The notes: generated by a model from the sequence alone, not told the origin. Counted from the stretch's first letter, positions 24,442-34,707 are shown. The stretch: DNA of 38,729 bases from Balneolales bacterium (GCA_022565805.1 JAIULZ010000023.1:1-38729); one strand, 5' to 3'. Translations and numbers: made by a program.

Positions 24442-27400
24442 TTAAGACCTAATGGTTATTACGATATTGAACATAATATCCTGATCTGTTCTCGGAAATA
24501 CACCGCTCGACCTTGGCGATAGCTGGAAATAACGATACTCGAAGTTAGCGCGTATGGTTTGTGAAAAGGTATAGCCAATACTTGGCGTAATAGTTATCCG
24601 GGCATCTCCCCTTTCGGTAGGCTCTGCAGGCTCATAGAAATCAGCATCCCGAATAATTTCATCGGCAGGTCCGCGGAATACATCGGCTAAATCTGAAATA
24701 AGGGCGTAGGTTCTTCTCAGGTCTTCGGCGTAATTAACGTTCAAATTTAAATCAAGCGTATTTGAAAATCTTCGGAAAAACGGAAGTCTGAAACCACGCT
24801 TGCTGTAGCCAATCTGTACCGTAACTCCACGCGAGTCTGTTTCTACTACATTACTGTTATTAAGACTTAAGGTAGTCGTTCTGGATTGGTTATAATTGAT
24901 GGTCGCACGAATGCCATTGGTAAACGTAAAGTTTGCTCCAATTAATGGCTGGAATGATCTGGTTAAGGTTATATTTTGCGGCTCAAACTCTGATCTGAAA
25001 TCGACCGATGAGAAATCTCCCACATTTCTGCTAACCTCATTACCGGCATCAGGGAAGAATCTCCAGTCGAGCCTGTAGTTCGAGCTGTAATTATGTGAAA
25101 GCGTTAGGCGCGTAACATAAGACCTAAGAAAGCCAATTCTTCGCTCCCAACCGCCCCAGTTTACCCTCCAGGTAGGCATTGGAAACGGAAGATAGTCCCT
25201 GCTGTCTAAACTGCCGCCAATGCCGGCAAGGTAAGATGCCCTAAACTCCCGCTGTATAGTGTTTGGACTCAAAAGCACATCCCCATCTTCAGAAATAATC
25301 TGATTTCCGGATTCCGGTAAGTTATCCAGACCGGTTTGCAGGTGTCTTCGGTATAAAGCACGATACCCCCCGCCAAAAGACCAAACAGAGGTTTCTATAC
25401 CACCACTCTGTCGCAAATCTGTGCTCACAGAATCCTGGAAAATAGTTAATGTATTATCACGATTTTCCCGCAGACGAATGTTCCAGTCCAGATCCACCCG
25501 GAAATCCCGGAATGGTGTAATAGAGGTTCGAACTCTTAAATCGTTATTCTCGGTAATTCTGGTAACCGCATCTATAGAAGTAAATTCGTCTTCGGGCCGC
25601 ACTAAATCCAAAAATGGTATGGAATTACTAAGACCCAGACGGTAACCAAAGTCCGGAGAGAAGTTCGTATCTGTGCTTTCATTAAATGCATCGAAAATGG
25701 ATGCACCACCCCGGTAACCCGACTGATCGTGCGTTCGGTTTGTGTTGTAGGTAATATCGAAACTTTGCATACTTACAGTTGCAAGAAGTATCTGTCGCAA
25801 TCTGTACTGTACATTATCTGCAAGTGTTCTGTCTTCGGCAGGCGGTTGAGAACCACGCCCTCCTCGCCTCAGTGATGCCGGCTCCGGTGGGTGCTCTTCG
25901 CCACGTTCCAGGGCACGCTCTTTTTCACGCTCCCATCTCCGCTGCTCCCGCGCGCGTTGCCGTTGTTCCACTCTTCTTCGGGCCTCGGCTTCACGCTGCC
26001 GGAATTCCTGCTCATTAGCTCTAACCGCATTATCGTAAAACGGTACTCTTCTAAACAAATCCTGTATACGAAGCCCAACAGTTTGATCTAAACCGAAGGT
26101 GTTGCCGACACGGTTTCCTAAAATAGAACCCTGCTGTGCATTTCTCCAGTTAAATCCACCTCTGTAGTTGGCCTGATATGTTAGCCAGTTTAATGATCTG
26201 ATTTGATTAAAGCGTGGTCGCCAGCTGGCTGTATAATTTTCCTGATAGCTTTCTCTGCGAACATCTGTATCCGAATCAAAAAGGGCATCATTTAGTATAT
26301 CAAAAGTTGGTCTGATGTTAAATGAAGTGGAGTCGGCATCAAAGACACGTGAAATATTGTCGAAATTGTATTCCGACCTCGTGTTCATTCGAAGGGAGAT
26401 CGGTGGAGTAATATCGTAGTTAATATTAAAGGTATTCACATAAGTGAACTGGTGCTGTTGCTGCAAATCGAAAGCTGGCTGTTCGTCGAAAGAGCGACGT
26501 TGCAGCTCGGAATAGCTTCGGTTTAGCGTGTGCTGCATACCAATGCTTCGCGGCACATACGCCAGTCTAAACCCTGAGATTAAATTTAAAACCGGTAAAT
26601 CTTCAAGAAAGCCAAGGGGGCGCACCGTTTCTACGTTACGAAACGTAAGGTTATAGTTTAAACCCGCAGTGTAGTTCCATCTGTCATCAAACGCATTATT
26701 AGGGCTACTTGCCTGCGATGTAGTGTAGTTATACGAAAGCGTAAACGGATCTACCAAATTTCTTAATAAGAAAGATCGGGAGTTATTCTTTGTTAGCCCG
26801 GTTAAGTTAATGGTGTACGATTCATTCCGTGTCTGTATTTCTTCCAACTGATTTCGTATGATCTCGTCTCTAATATCGGGATCAGGCTCGTCTGCTTCTA
26901 CAGCCGAACGAAATTCAGAAAAGCGGATATCCCCTTCTCTTGGCAAAAACCGCGGGGTCGATACCGAATTACGCGTACTTAAACTCACGGGGATATTCCA
27001 ACCATACCCCTCCGGTATAAACCGGTGCAGATTTACGGTTGTGCTTAGATTATATGATGTTTCGTCGCTTTTACTGCGGTCTACCATTCGTGAATCGATA
27101 GAGCCAAAACCATCTTGCCTGTGGCTAAAGGTTGCGTTAAAAGTGGCAAAGTCGGCCATTTGTATCCGTGCCGATACATTACCTGCCCAAGCTCTCTGAT
27201 TATCAAAACCCGACACCCTGAGTTCATTTACCCAAATCTGTGCATCCAGATTTGGCACACCCTGGCTATTGCCCCGACGCAAATCATTTGGTCTTCCCAC
27301 AGCTGCATCTCCCCTTATCGTTGGCACTACGGGGTTTGGATCCCGGCCTGTGCCATGGGGGTTTCGAATACCGATTCCTATTTCTGTTATACGGTCGAGC

Positions 27401-30400
27401 GAAGGATTTCCAACTATGGCCACAAGTGCACCGGGAACCGCATCCCTTAAAATATCGGCTCTTTCATAAATTACATCTTCCGGAACACCTTCGAGTCTTC
27501 TAAGTTGCTTTAGCTCGTTAAAAGTGCTCAGCACGATATTCATACTATTCTCGTCGGGCAGCCACACCTGCTGCGCATCTTCGGCAAGCAGAGCGTCGCG
27601 GTTTGTCGTAGAGCCCGATACATTACTAAATTGAAAAGTAGTATCTGTTGGTGTAACCGGCTGACGATATTCGTAATAATTATTTTGTAAATCCCGCCCC
27701 AGGCGAACAACAAGCTCAACATCCTCGCGGTTTTCATAACCCTCACCATGCACAAACATTCTCATATTTGAGTAGTTTACCAAACTTAGGTTACCGGGAT
27801 AAACACGGCTTATCATCCGTATATCCTGCGATTTCAGGTTTTCTACCGTTAGCACAAGCGACTGCTCGTTATCTACAATAGTCTCCTGCTGACCACGAAT
27901 TGTGGAACGAATTGCTCCCGGAGGAATACGATACGGAACCGGTCTGCGGGTTGCATTTTCTTCGAAATTTATGGTAGAAATATCAAAAATAGTTGTCTGA
28001 TCTTCGGTATTGCCCACATTATCGGCCTTACGCCACAGGTTACCAACAAATTCGAATGTTGCAAAGCGAAGCGTAAAAGGCTCATTATAGCCCGTCATCC
28101 ACATACGGATATGCGTAACACGCTGTAAATCTTCTATACTTCCTACAGAACGCACGAAATCGCGAAGAGGAATTCTTACCTGATACCAGGGCGCGACATT
28201 ATCCGGTGAATCCTGACGATCTACCACGTAGTTTTGGCCCACTCTTAGCGAGGTCGTATCTGCAGGGTTCAAATTAAACTCAAACTGGAAAAACGCATTT
28301 TCGGTATTTACAACCGCTGGATTTAGCAAACCTTCAGAATCAGGACGATTGGTTACCGCACGTTGTGTACCTTCCGAGATAGAATTACGCTCATAGTAAC
28401 CATACATTCTGTAAAAACGCTCGTGTAATGGTAAACTGCGCACACGGGCATCATCATAGTAAACATAATTATCGTTAGAAGGGTCGTCTCTGAACTGCTG
28501 CGCACGATCGGGCATATCAGCAAACTGCGACTCCATTTGATTTACAAACTCCATGAAAACCTGTTGCTCATTCAGACCATCATTACCTGTTGAGGGCAAA
28601 CCGTCCAGACCTACATCCTCACGATTAATATTTGCAACAGAAAACTGACCGTTAAATTCAACAGGCGAGCGAAGAACATATGAACGTGTGTTATCCGGAT
28701 TATCGGGACGCAGGTTATTTTCGCGCTCGTAAAGACCGTCTTCGGTATTAAGAGTATTGTTTGGAATTACATCTTCTGTTACTGTACCAATATCGAATAT
28801 AATTTTACCATTATAATCAGATGGGTTTAGGGATCCGGGAGGAGCGCCATCCGGTAAAACAGGCTGCACCCAGAATTCCAGAAATTCAATATTTTGCTGC
28901 GTAAAGTCACCTAATCCGCCGGGAAGAACCGCCGTCATACCGCCCCACATGTCTTCTCTTCTGTTTTCAAGAAGATTGCGCATTTCCATATTATAATTGT
29001 ATTGCCCGCGCTCGTGAGGATTAAAATAGATATCCAGCGTTTGTAGCGTACGCTGGTCCTGCGTACTTATTTGTCGGTTCGGGAAAACGTCTTCAATCAG
29101 GATTTCGGCAGATTCCGGAAAGAACGTACCACTACGATTAATAGTGGTTGGAATCATGTAATACGAAAACTGAGCGCGGAAATCAGATCTGATTCCACGT
29201 TCTGCAATGGATTGACCAGCATTCGACATATCCGGATCTAATGCTGGAAGTGCATATGGCGCGGCAGCAAGAAACCAGCGGCCGGGATTTAAAAAGCTGA
29301 TAGTTGAGCGCGAGCCTTCAAAATCGTCGATAAATGCGAGACCATTTTCTTCATCCGGGAAAAGCTCGTTTCTGTCAATAGCCCGTTGAACAGCAGAAGT
29401 TTGCGCAATTCCGGGCCTAAGCTGCGCCCATTCGCCGGAAAGATCGATGGTTGATGGTGCTCTGGTTTGAAGTAACGGCAGGGCATTTAAAGCTCTCGTA
29501 AGCCAGGGGGCTTCGAACCTGGCATTGGCATCAAAACCGATAATTGTATTATTGATGGGCTCATCGCCAACCGGAATTTTATCCTGAATTGGACGTTCAC
29601 TAAGGCGGAAATAAGTACCACCAAGGCGAATATTATCCGTAAAATTATATTGGGCCCGAACTCCCGTAAACGTAGTTTGTTGAATCTGAAGCATCGCATT
29701 ACTCTCATACTCCACTTCAATATCCTGACCCGCAGAAAGATACGAACGATTTGTAATTATAATATTACCAAGTATATAATCCACCTCATAATCGATACCT
29801 TCAGAAAGCTCGATACCGTTAGCTCTAACGCGTACAGACCCCGGTATTAAACCAAACCCCAGCATAAAACTATCAGAAACGCCGCCTCGTGCAAGCCCTC
29901 TAAGCCTGTAAATAGAATTTCGTGAATTTTGTCCTGCAGTATTTGGTCTCGAAGTGTAAAGCTGAGGAAAGGCAAAATCATTTATAGCTGCTTCTCTTTC
30001 TGCTTCCGGCAGTCCCGAGGCGTTTATAATATCAATAATACGCTGACCAAATGGCTCCAGATAAGGAAAGATCACGCGCCCGTTTCTGGGATCGAGCGTA
30101 AAGGTATTAAAGTCGATTCTGTTATCGGGTGTAGGATTTCCCTGAGCATCCACGCGGTCGAGCCCTAAATCCTGAAGCAGAATATTATTCAGGCCGGGTA
30201 TATTAACTTGATCTACGTTACCACCCGTAAAGAAAACATCCAGCTCGAGATTATCGCGGCTTAAGTTGGAAGTATTCAACGAGTAAACGTTACGCATTGT
30301 AAGCGGCCATGCACGGCTGCTTGTACTCAGGTTAGAAGGGCGAAGTAATTTCAGAAAAAGACGATCATTAGAACCGGTAGACTCATCACCAACATATACA

Positions 30401-32064
30401 ATTTCATTGGTATTTCTGTCCCGGTAAGAAAAAGCAATAGCCAGAGCCTGACGCTCATCAAGGCGGGCCCGAAGCAAAGATATGTAACCCAGGTTTTCGT
30501 TAATCTCATAATCGATGTTGGGCTGCAGCGGAATAAAAATACCCTCTTCGAATTCATCTGAAGCAACCCCAAGCTCCTCGGGAGATACAGGAATAGTGGG
30601 ATCGCGATACTGATTAAGTAAACCGGGGTCGAAACGGTCGAACTCTTCATTAGGCGGGCCGAAAACTCCACCCGTTTGAATAGTACCTAAATCCAGAAGT
30701 GCAATAGCCGGTACACGACCTTCCTGCTCTGTCGAAGAAATATCCAGAACATATACATCAATATTAATGATGTCGAATAATCGTCTGGGATTCAATACAT
30801 CGGCCATAATGCCTTCAAATTCCTGCCGGGAAAAGAAATCGAGGAAAAAATGTCGATCATTCTCGTACTGATTGGGCGCAATATCTATAATAGTTTCCTG
30901 CGAACCACCCGAAATAGTCTGGGTTTGCGAATCACTCTCCTGCTGCGATACAACCGTAGTAATATCCAAAGCACCAAGCTTCGCGCGCGCCTTAATCCCA
31001 AACAGTGATCCCCCACCGCGAATTAGGCGGTTTCCTGTTTCCATGGAAACATTACCCAGCTCAATCGACTGTATAATTTCATCTTCGTAGCCGGTGTAGA
31101 GAATGTTTAGCCTGTTTTCATATTCGAACTGCCTTTCTGTATCCCAGTCTGTCGAAATCGTAAGCTTATCCCCGATTGTACCGGCAATATTTAGTTTCAG
31201 ATTCTGATCGAATTTTGGATCGACCCGCCGCTGCTGATCAGCCGGAAGCGCCGGATCTTCGGAATCTGATATAGATACACCCACATTCATATTCGCGCTA
31301 CCCGTTACACGCAAATTTACTTCAGGACGGCCAAAAATAGTCGTAAAAGCCGAACTTTGCCCGCCGGGCACTGTAATCCGGAAATCTAAAACCCCTCTCC
31401 TGCGCTCTCTCCTTATTTCTTCTTCGCGAATTAAATCTTTAAATACTTGTATTTTATGATGACTTTTGTGCTCTTCAGCAAACTGCTCAAATGTATATCT
31501 GCTGCTAAAGGGAACTTCAACCCCGGTAATCGTTCTCCTTACTATCATATCGCCCGAAGCACTGTCTCGTTCTACTTCGGTTCTGTCGTCGTTAAGACGT
31601 ATTTGCAGCAATTTGGGAAGCGTTCTTAGGAATGGCCTTGCATGAACAGATGATCTTGGAAACGGCCATACATTTAAAGAATCCTGGGCAGGCTGGTCAG
31701 ATTCTTCGAGTAACTTAATGGTATCAGAGTCTTCATCATCTTCTGTATCCGGCATGCCATCCTGTTCGGGCTCTTCTTCTTCTGGTTGCTGCTGTGTGGG
31801 AGTGGGAACCGAAGGGGTTGTATCGGCAGCTGCCACAAAAAAACCCGTCCCAAATGGGTTAAGAAAACCTGTAAGGCCTTCTCCAAGAATAAATGCGGGC
31901 GCATCATTATTATCAAAATCATGACCGGACCAATCCCCATACTCTTGATTTGAGACCTTTTTATCTGATGATGATATTAATTCTGAAGCCACCGATACAT
32001 GAGCAAACAGAATAAAAATCAGTACAGAATTCGTAAACCAGCGGTAGTGCTCAGCAATATGCAC
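24442..32064 (-). CDS. sprA: Type IX secretion outer-membrane translocon SprA/Sov
   Basis: SprA is the very large beta-barrel through which type IX secretion substrates cross the outer membrane; related proteins are needed for gliding in Flavobacterium. The product is 2540 residues, in the family range. A signal peptide (about 8-28) precedes an acidic, Pro-rich low-complexity stretch (about 85-130). Family segments include FQRFAEEH-like and DFRITVPGG regions, RGGGSLFGIKARAKLGALDI (about 349-368), and long runs of alternating aromatic beta strands to a final TIRS. A highly charged Arg/Glu-rich insertion lies at about 2012-2085. The start is GTG, with an in-frame stop nine codons upstream. No other type IX genes are in the window. 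The EamA gene follows by 5 nt; lptF is divergent. Confidence 0.92.
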   Translation of the reverse strand: MHIAEHYRWFTNSVLIFILFAHVSVASELISSSDKKVSNQEYGDWSGHDFDNNDAPAFILGEGLTGFLNPFGTGFFVAAADTTPSVPTPTQQQPEEEEPEQDGMPDTEDDEDSDTIKLLEESDQPAQDSLNVWPFPRSSVHARPFLRTLPKLLQIRLNDDRTEVERDSASGDMIVRRTITGVEVPFSSRYTFEQFAEEHKSHHKIQVFKDLIREEEIRRERRRGVLDFRITVPGGQSSAFTTIFGRPEVNLRVTGSANMNVGVSISDSEDPALPADQQRRVDPKFDQNLKLNIAGTIGDKLTISTDWDTERQFEYENRLNILYTGYEDEIIQSIELGNVSMETGNRLIRGGGSLFGIKARAKLGALDITTVVSQQESDSQTQTISGGSQETIIDIAPNQYENDRHFFLDFFSRQEFEGIMADVLNPRRLFDIINIDVYVLDISSTEQEGRVPAIALLDLGTIQTGGVFGPPNEEFDRFDPGLLNQYRDPTIPVSPEELGVASDEFEEGIFIPLQPNIDYEINENLGYISLLRARLDERQALAIAFSYRDRNTNEIVYVGDESTGSNDRLFLKLLRPSNLSTSSRAWPLTMRNVYSLNTSNLSRDNLELDVFFTGGNVDQVNIPGLNNILLQDLGLDRVDAQGNPTPDNRIDFNTFTLDPRNGRVIFPYLEPFGQRIIDIINASGLPEAEREAAINDFAFPQLYTSRPNTAGQNSRNSIYRLRGLARGGVSDSFMLGFGLIPGSVRVRANGIELSEGIDYEVDYILGNIIITNRSYLSAGQDIEVEYESNAMLQIQQTTFTGVRAQYNFTDNIRLGGTYFRLSERPIQDKIPVGDEPINNTIIGFDANARFEAPWLTRALNALPLLQTRAPSTIDLSGEWAQLRPGIAQTSAVQRAIDRNELFPDEENGLAFIDDFEGSRSTISFLNPGRWFLAAAPYALPALDPDMSNAGQSIAERGIRSDFRAQFSYYMIPTTINRSGTFFPESAEILIEDVFPNRQISTQDQRTLQTLDIYFNPHERGQYNYNMEMRNLLENRREDMWGGMTAVLPGGLGDFTQQNIEFLEFWVQPVLPDGAPPGSLNPSDYNGKIIFDIGTVTEDVIPNNTLNTEDGLYERENNLRPDNPDNTRSYVLRSPVEFNGQFSVANINREDVGLDGLPSTGNDGLNEQQVFMEFVNQMESQFADMPDRAQQFRDDPSNDNYVYYDDARVRSLPLHERFYRMYGYYERNSISEGTQRAVTNRPDSEGLLNPAVVNTENAFFQFEFNLNPADTTSLRVGQNYVVDRQDSPDNVAPWYQVRIPLRDFVRSVGSIEDLQRVTHIRMWMTGYNEPFTLRFATFEFVGNLWRKADNVGNTEDQTTIFDISTINFEENATRRPVPYRIPPGAIRSTIRGQQETIVDNEQSLVLTVENLKSQDIRMISRVYPGNLSLVNYSNMRMFVHGEGYENREDVELVVRLGRDLQNNYYEYRQPVTPTDTTFQFSNVSGSTTNRDALLAEDAQQVWLPDENSMNIVLSTFNELKQLRRLEGVPEDVIYERADILRDAVPGALVAIVGNPSLDRITEIGIGIRNPHGTGRDPNPVVPTIRGDAAVGRPNDLRRGNSQGVPNLDAQIWVNELRVSGFDNQRAWAGNVSARIQMADFATFNATFSHRQDGFGSIDSRMVDRSKSDETSYNLSTTVNLHRFIPEGYGWNIPVSLSTRNSVSTPRFLPREGDIRFSEFRSAVEADEPDPDIRDEIIRNQLEEIQTRNESYTINLTGLTKNNSRSFLLRNLVDPFTLSYNYTTSQASSPNNAFDDRWNYTAGLNYNLTFRNVETVRPLGFLEDLPVLNLISGFRLAYVPRSIGMQHTLNRSYSELQRRSFDEQPAFDLQQQHQFTYVNTFNINYDITPPISLRMNTRSEYNFDNISRVFDADSTSFNIRPTFDILNDALFDSDTDVRRESYQENYTASWRPRFNQIRSLNWLTYQANYRGGFNWRNAQQGSILGNRVGNTFGLDQTVGLRIQDLFRRVPFYDNAVRANEQEFRQREAEARRRVEQRQRAREQRRWEREKERALERGEEHPPEPASLRRGGRGSQPPAEDRTLADNVQYRLRQILLATVSMQSFDITYNTNRTHDQSGYRGGASIFDAFNESTDTNFSPDFGYRLGLSNSIPFLDLVRPEDEFTSIDAVTRITENNDLRVRTSITPFRDFRVDLDWNIRLRENRDNTLTIFQDSVSTDLRQSGGIETSVWSFGGGYRALYRRHLQTGLDNLPESGNQIISEDGDVLLSPNTIQREFRASYLAGIGGSLDSRDYLPFPMPTWRVNWGGWERRIGFLRSYVTRLTLSHNYSSNYRLDWRFFPDAGNEVSRNVGDFSSVDFRSEFEPQNITLTRSFQPLIGANFTFTNGIRATINYNQSRTTTLSLNNSNVVETDSRGVTVQIGYSKRGFRLPFFRRFSNTLDLNLNVNYAEDLRRTYALISDLADVFRGPADEIIRDADFYEPAEPTERGDARITITPSIGYTFSQTIRANFEYRYFQLSPRSSGVFPRTDQDIMFNIVITIRS

Positions 32065-32970
32065 GAAATGTAAAACTCTGCTTATCTAATAGGTTTTTAT
32101 TTACACCAAACATTGAACAGATTATTCTTGTTTAAATACAGATTCGCCTTGTATAGCCGTATTGAACCAGCAACAGCATAAAAGCTGATATCTTGAAAAA
32201 CATACAAGCTGAAATAAGAGCGGCATCACTTTTAAGGGCTGTTCGTGACAGGCATATTTATGATTTCAGGACTAAATAATGGCAAACCTAACTGTTCTAC
32301 CGCTGATAAATTAAGTATTGCGGAAGACTTAATAAGATAATGGCCACTTGAAAAATCTGAGTTCCGTATCAATTGCTGAATAGGCAAAAAACTTACAGTT
32401 GAAAAATTAGATAAACGATACATACCTTTTTGCCGGTAAATATCAGGTAGTAAAGCGTTAATGATTACAAAACCAAATGCTTTAATGCAGTATTTATAGC
32501 ACAGGCTGTTTGTGAAGCGATAATATAAGAAAGCATGGTTCAAAAACACAGAGCAACCTTACATCTGATCAACAACTTTTTATGCGATCATTTATTTTAG
32601 CCACAGATTCTTGAGTATTCTTATGTTTAATGGGATTTTCATTTATTACAGGAGGTTTAGTCTCAATTGGTAGTTAATACAATATTCATAAGGGCTGTAA
32701 ACCTGCATTTATATTTTTTGTTCCTAAGTTTATACCCGGCAAATCCTCTTTATAATGGATAAGAATTACCTTACTTTATTTTTCTGCAAAATGAATGAAA
32801 TAGTGGTGCGTTTTCAGATGATCCGGAACCGGAGGTAAACGAATTTGCCGGAAATGATTCTGGTAAGGATCTATATTCTGGCAAAATAAACGTTGCAAAA
32901 CTTCTGGAAACAAGGAACAAAATGTTTTTGGAACGGCATTTCAAGCCCCGCAATTTGAACTCGATATAAC
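32065..32970. other. Divergent intergenic region sprA/lptF
   Basis: Of these 906 bases most carry no supported gene. They must hold the promoters of both divergent genes. An AGGAGG word occurs near 32651 without a frame behind it. The right end (32799-32969) is an open frame with coding-like composition, listed separately. A 105-codon minus-strand frame at 32232-32549 is rich in Phe, Leu, Tyr and Ile and looks spurious. Confidence 0.45.
32799..32969 (+). pseudogene. Coding-like frame just before lptF; small gene or gene remnant
   Basis: After an in-frame TGA at 32796-32798, this frame stays open for 56 codons and ends with TAA at 32967-32969, one base before the lptF GTG. The translation reads like real protein: an acidic stretch (SDDPEPEVNEFAGNDSG), then a basic helical end (KINVAKLLETRNKM, LERHFKPRNLNS). 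No ATG or GTG start lies at its head. A short ATG frame in another phase (32755 on, starting MDKNYLTLFF) precedes it, so one frameshift could join the two. It may be the decayed 3' end of a gene once co-transcribed with lptF, or chance. Confidence 0.3.
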
Positions 32971-34707
32971 GTGAAAATCAAGCGTAAGCTACAGGCAGAA
33001 ATACTTAAAAGGCACCTTGGTCCTTTTTTATTTTGCTTTTTGATTGTGATGTTTCTGTTGCTGATGCAATTTCTGATTCTGCACATCGATAAGCTCATTG
33101 GGAAAGGAATACCCACAATGATCATCATCGAGCTAATTGCTACCAACCTGGCTTATATGGTAGTACTGGCCGTTCCCATGTCGGTTCTTGTGGCCTGCCT
33201 TATGGCTTTTGGCAAGTTTTCTGAGCTTAATGAATTTACCGCTATTCGAGCCGCCGGAATAAACCCGCTTAGCATAGTGAGGCCGATTTTTATAGCCTCT
33301 TGCATGCTCGCTGCTTTTCTGATGTATTTCTCCAACGATATTCTTCCGGAAGCCAATTATAAAGCCCGTTCTCTGTTTCTGGATATACGCATGCAGCGAC
33401 CTGGTTTTGACCTTCAGGAAAATATTTTTTATGATGGTATAGATGGCTATAATTTTCTGGTGCGCAAGATTCCGCCTGCTTCAGATAGTTTGTTTAATGT
33501 TACGCTCTTCAGGGAAGGTACCGATGATATTGAAGCAGCCGTAATTAAGGCCGACCGTGGTATTTTAAAATCTGTAGAACAAACTGACTTTCTGAGCCTC
33601 ATACTGCTGGATGGCTCTATAAATCGAAACCTGAGCAACAGCCCGGATGGCAAAACCCGGATTGAGCGGACTTTTTTCAATTCCTACCGCATCAATTTCG
33701 ACATGTCGGATCTCAGCTTTTCCCGAACCGACCCAAACAGGAGGCGACGAGACGATCGCACAATGAGTTCCCAAATGATGATCGCCATCATCGATTCGCT
33801 GCACCGCGATACAGTTACAGATTTCGACCGCTTAACCGCAGGACAAGGAGTTCGACAGTTAAGACAATTATTTGATGAAGAAGAAGTCCGGCTTCGTCAG
33901 CTCAGAGAAAGGGTAAGCCGAGCCGTAGAAAACGAATCTGCTCATTTAGCCTACACCCCTTCCGATTCTGAATACGGCGCAAATACCATAACATCTAATA
34001 TAGTTTACGCGAGCACCTTTACGGCAGATGAATCAACCGAACTGTTCTATCAAACAGAGGCAACTTTATCAGATGCAGGCTCAGACAATGAAGTCGGTCC
34101 GTACAATAGTCGCCTTAAGGTTTTGAATAAGCTGGATTCTATTGAGCGTCAGATCGATGTAACAAACCGATCCATAATTACTCTGCGAAACTCAAGCTCG
34201 CAGCTGTCTTCCCTGCAAAATAATATAAACTGGCGCGCAGAGCGTATTGCTCAGTACATGGTGGAAATACATAAAAAGATTTCCATTCCGGTGGGCTGCA
34301 TAATTTTTGTACTTGTTGGTGCACCACTCGGAATTTTAACCCGGAAAGGGAATTTGGGATTTAATGCTCTTATCAGCTCTATTTTATTCACGTATTATTG
34401 GATAACGGTAATTCAGGGCGAAAAGCTGGCCGACCGCATGATAATATCTCCCTTCTGGGGGATGTGGTTCGGAAATGTAACGCTCCTCATTCTTGGTATT
34501 TATTTGATGGCTAAGGTGATGTTCGAGTTTAAGTTCTCTGATCTGTGGACACGAACTAGCGGCGACACGGAAACCCAAAGCCGGTCAGAAGTTTCATCAA
34601 ACGGCCACGGAGCTACTCAGCTTCCAAAAAAAGCTGATAGTGGCAGCAACAAAAGAGAAGCGGCATCCGGTATCAATAAAGACGCAGAAACGGATTCCCT
34701 ACGATGA
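32971..34707 (+). CDS. lptF: LptF/LptG-family LPS export permease (LptF-like, long form)
   Basis: It belongs to the YjgP/YjgQ permeases that extract LPS from the inner membrane with LptB. Three N-terminal membrane helices (about 17-40, 50-78, 103-125) and three C-terminal ones (about 435-455, 462-482, 497-520) flank a periplasmic domain. The family's FTAIRAAGINP coupling region (89-99) follows helix 2. At 578 aa it is longer than the ~365 aa of E. coli LptF: about 180 extra charged, partly coiled-coil residues sit between about 240 and 425, and a polar ~55-residue cytoplasmic tail ends the protein. The start is GTG, with an in-frame TGA five codons upstream. Its stop overlaps the lptG start (ATGA). 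Confidence 0.9.
   Translation: MKIKRKLQAEILKRHLGPFLFCFLIVMFLLLMQFLILHIDKLIGKGIPTMIIIELIATNLAYMVVLAVPMSVLVACLMAFGKFSELNEFTAIRAAGINPLSIVRPIFIASCMLAAFLMYFSNDILPEANYKARSLFLDIRMQRPGFDLQENIFYDGIDGYNFLVRKIPPASDSLFNVTLFREGTDDIEAAVIKADRGILKSVEQTDFLSLILLDGSINRNLSNSPDGKTRIERTFFNSYRINFDMSDLSFSRTDPNRRRRDDRTMSSQMMIAIIDSLHRDTVTDFDRLTAGQGVRQLRQLFDEEEVRLRQLRERVSRAVENESAHLAYTPSDSEYGANTITSNIVYASTFTADESTELFYQTEATLSDAGSDNEVGPYNSRLKVLNKLDSIERQIDVTNRSIITLRNSSSQLSSLQNNINWRAERIAQYMVEIHKKISIPVGCIIFVLVGAPLGILTRKGNLGFNALISSILFTYYWITVIQGEKLADRMIISPFWGMWFGNVTLLILGIYLMAKVMFEFKFSDLWTRTSGDTETQSRSEVSSNGHGATQLPKKADSGSNKREAASGINKDAETDSLR

Noticed and set aside
24896-31940. Many open frames of 60-113 codons on both strands within sprA
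   Set aside because: All lie inside a continuous 2540-codon gene with recognised family segments; they show no features of their own and are shadows of its codon usage.
32232-32549. 105-codon minus-strand frame between sprA and lptF
   Set aside because: Rich in Phe, Tyr, Leu, Ile and Ser as expected from AT-rich non-coding DNA; no domain, signal or ribosome site seen.
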